From: Methanocellales archaeon
GTDB lineage: Archaea; Halobacteriota; UBA148; JAJOKI01
Direction of reading: 5' to 3'
Length of the DNA: 14,801 nt
Assembly (NCBI GenBank): GCA_021129915.1
Contig: JAJOKI010000004.1
Span: 1 to 14,801, forward strand
Position numbers and translations under genes: made by a program. The notes under the pieces were generated by a model. That model ran no database searches and was not told the origin of the DNA. It saw only the letters and a program-made list of their open reading frames with translations. Shown here one piece after another: positions 14,003 to 14,801 of this stretch (positions are counted from its first letter, which is position 1; each line of letters begins with the position of its first letter).

Positions 14003-14730
14003 TAAGATCAAGAGACCATCCGCGCTACGAATCACTGAAGATTCGAGAGAAACTGGTGAATGGATTTAAAGCAGGTATCGTCTGCGCAGAGGGGTTGATT
14101 GCACATGGGCGGGGCGAGGCGTTTGATTATCTGGTCGGCGAAAAGACGATTGAGTTGGCGATGGAGTCCACAAGGGTCGCGGTAGCGACTTTGTCCTTAG
14201 CCGAGCATCCGGTCATATCCGTCAACGGCAATACTGCCGCACTGGTGCCTGATGAAATTGTGCATTTGAGTAATGCCACAAATGCGCTGTTAGAAGTCAA
14301 TTTGTTCCACCGAACCGAGGAGCGAATGGACAAAATAATCGATCATCTGAAGATGCATGGAGCTGCCAATGTGCTTGGAAAGGATGCGAATGCGCGCATT
14401 CCCAATATATCCCATGAACGGGCGAAGATGGACAAAGAGGGAATATACAAAGCAGATGTCGTGTTGGTTCCGCTGGAGGATGGAGACCGATGCGAAGCGC
14501 TCGTAAACATGGGCAAAACCGTAATCGTCGTGGATTTAAACCCGTTGTCGAGGACGGCTCAGGCGGCAAGCATTACAATCGTGGACAACGTCATCAGGGC
14601 GATTCCAAATATGGCACGATTGGCAGATGAGTTGGCGAAATCACCAAAAACCGAATTAGAGCGGATATGTGCTTCGTATGACAACAAGAAGATTTTAGAG
14701 AAAATAATCCGAAGAATTAAAATGATTTGA
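13999..14730 (+). CDS. 4-phosphopantoate-beta-alanine ligase (phosphopantothenate synthetase)
   Basis: This 243-residue archaeal enzyme condenses 4-phosphopantoate with beta-alanine, using ATP, to give 4'-phosphopantothenate, the substrate of CoaBC encoded two genes upstream. Family stretches are SRDHPRYESLKIREKLV near the N-terminus, GLIAHGRGEAFDYLVGEKT (32-50), HPVISVNGNTAALVP (70-84), LGKDANARIPNISHERA and VDLNPLSRTAQAA (178-190). The ATG at 13999 is preferred over the earlier ATG at 13975, because it makes the usual 4-bp ATGA overlap with the pantoate kinase stop and gives the expected N-terminus MIRSRDHPRY. It is the last gene of this operon; T-runs follow. Confidence 0.93.
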   Translation: MIRSRDHPRYESLKIREKLVNGFKAGIVCAEGLIAHGRGEAFDYLVGEKTIELAMESTRVAVATLSLAEHPVISVNGNTAALVPDEIVHLSNATNALLEVNLFHRTEERMDKIIDHLKMHGAANVLGKDANARIPNISHERAKMDKEGIYKADVVLVPLEDGDRCEALVNMGKTVIVVDLNPLSRTAQAASITIVDNVIRAIPNMARLADELAKSPKTELERICASYDNKKILEKIIRRIKMI

Positions 14731-14738
14731 TGTTAGCA

Positions 14739-14755
14739 TTTTTTGAAACATTTTT
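14739..14755 (+). terminator. Poly-T terminator after the CoA operon
   Basis: Two T-runs, six at 14739-14744 and five at 14751-14755, begin 8 bp after the phosphopantothenate synthetase stop. Archaeal RNA polymerase terminates at such runs without needing a hairpin, and none is seen here. The next possible gene begins 15 bp later. Confidence 0.55.
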
Positions 14756-14770
14756 CTCCAATACACGGGT

Positions 14771-14801
14771 ATGAGTAAAATTGCAAGAGTGATCCAGAGC
14801 C
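14771..14801 (+). CDS. Possible gene start, cut by the window edge
   Basis: ATG 14771 opens a frame reading MSKIARVIQS to the last base. It follows the T-runs of the preceding operon and could be the 5' end of the next gene, but there is no clear ribosome-binding site (only CGGGT directly before the ATG) and ten codons are too few to recognise a product. Confidence 0.25.
   Translation, partial: MSKIARVIQS

Noticed and set aside
1..14801. CRISPR array, tRNA, rRNA or insertion sequence
   Set aside because: No regularly spaced repeats, cloverleaf-like segments, rRNA motifs or transposase-like proteins were noticed when reading the window and its translations.

Overview
The window is archaeal and comes from a lineage with C1 (methanogenesis-type) metabolism. 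Three things support this: the 3' end of mtd (F420-dependent methylene-tetrahydromethanopterin dehydrogenase), a complete archaeal CODH/acetyl-CoA synthase locus (cdhA, B, C, D, E plus cooC-type ATPases), and the archaea-specific CoA pathway genes pantoate kinase and phosphopantothenate synthetase. Promoters look archaeal (TATA boxes; one transcript probably leaderless). A methanogen, an ANME or alkane-oxidising relative, or an Archaeoglobus-like organism would all fit. I cannot choose a genus from sequence alone.

Layout. 1-394 (+): end of mtd, convergent with the cdh locus with only 10 bp between stops. 9866 down to 405 (-): the CODH/ACS locus, transcribed cooC1 - cdhA - cdhB - cdhC - a 58-codon small gene - a 24-codon ORF - cooC2 - [unrelated hypothetical gene with its own spacers] - cdhD - cdhE. 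Genes inside each block are tightly packed (overlaps or gaps of a few bases), but cooC2 and cdhD are separated by about 0.9 kb of AT-richer DNA holding one gene of unknown function. cdhD is preceded by a TATA-like element and a run of inverted repeats. 9867-10773: AT-richer stretch with the divergent promoter of the cdh operon, a lone HicB-type antitoxin gene with operator-like repeats, a possible hicA or gene-start remnant, and an unknown 134-residue protein. 10774-11277 (-): ACT-domain regulator (COG2150 type). 11456-11922 (+): frame-disrupted secreted protein gene. 11940-14730 (+): coaBC - pantoate kinase - phosphopantothenate synthetase, each overlapping the next by 4 bp, followed by T-runs that probably terminate transcription. 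A possible new gene starts at 14771 and runs off the window.

How it fits together. The cdh products form the acetyl-CoA decarbonylase/synthase complex. CdhA/B handle CO/CO2, CdhC assembles or cleaves acetyl-CoA on its Ni-Fe A-cluster, and CdhD/E (corrinoid protein) pass the methyl group to or from tetrahydromethanopterin, the same carrier pool on which Mtd acts. The two CooC-type ATPases probably insert nickel. The right-hand operon makes 4'-phosphopantetheine, the precursor of the CoA that the complex uses. The points most worth a second look are the gene inserted into the cdh operon, the small genes between cdhC and cooC2 together with the unusual CdhC C-terminus, the two nickel ATPases flanking cdhABC, the structured leader of cdhD, and the frame break at a slippery-type heptamer in the secreted-protein gene.
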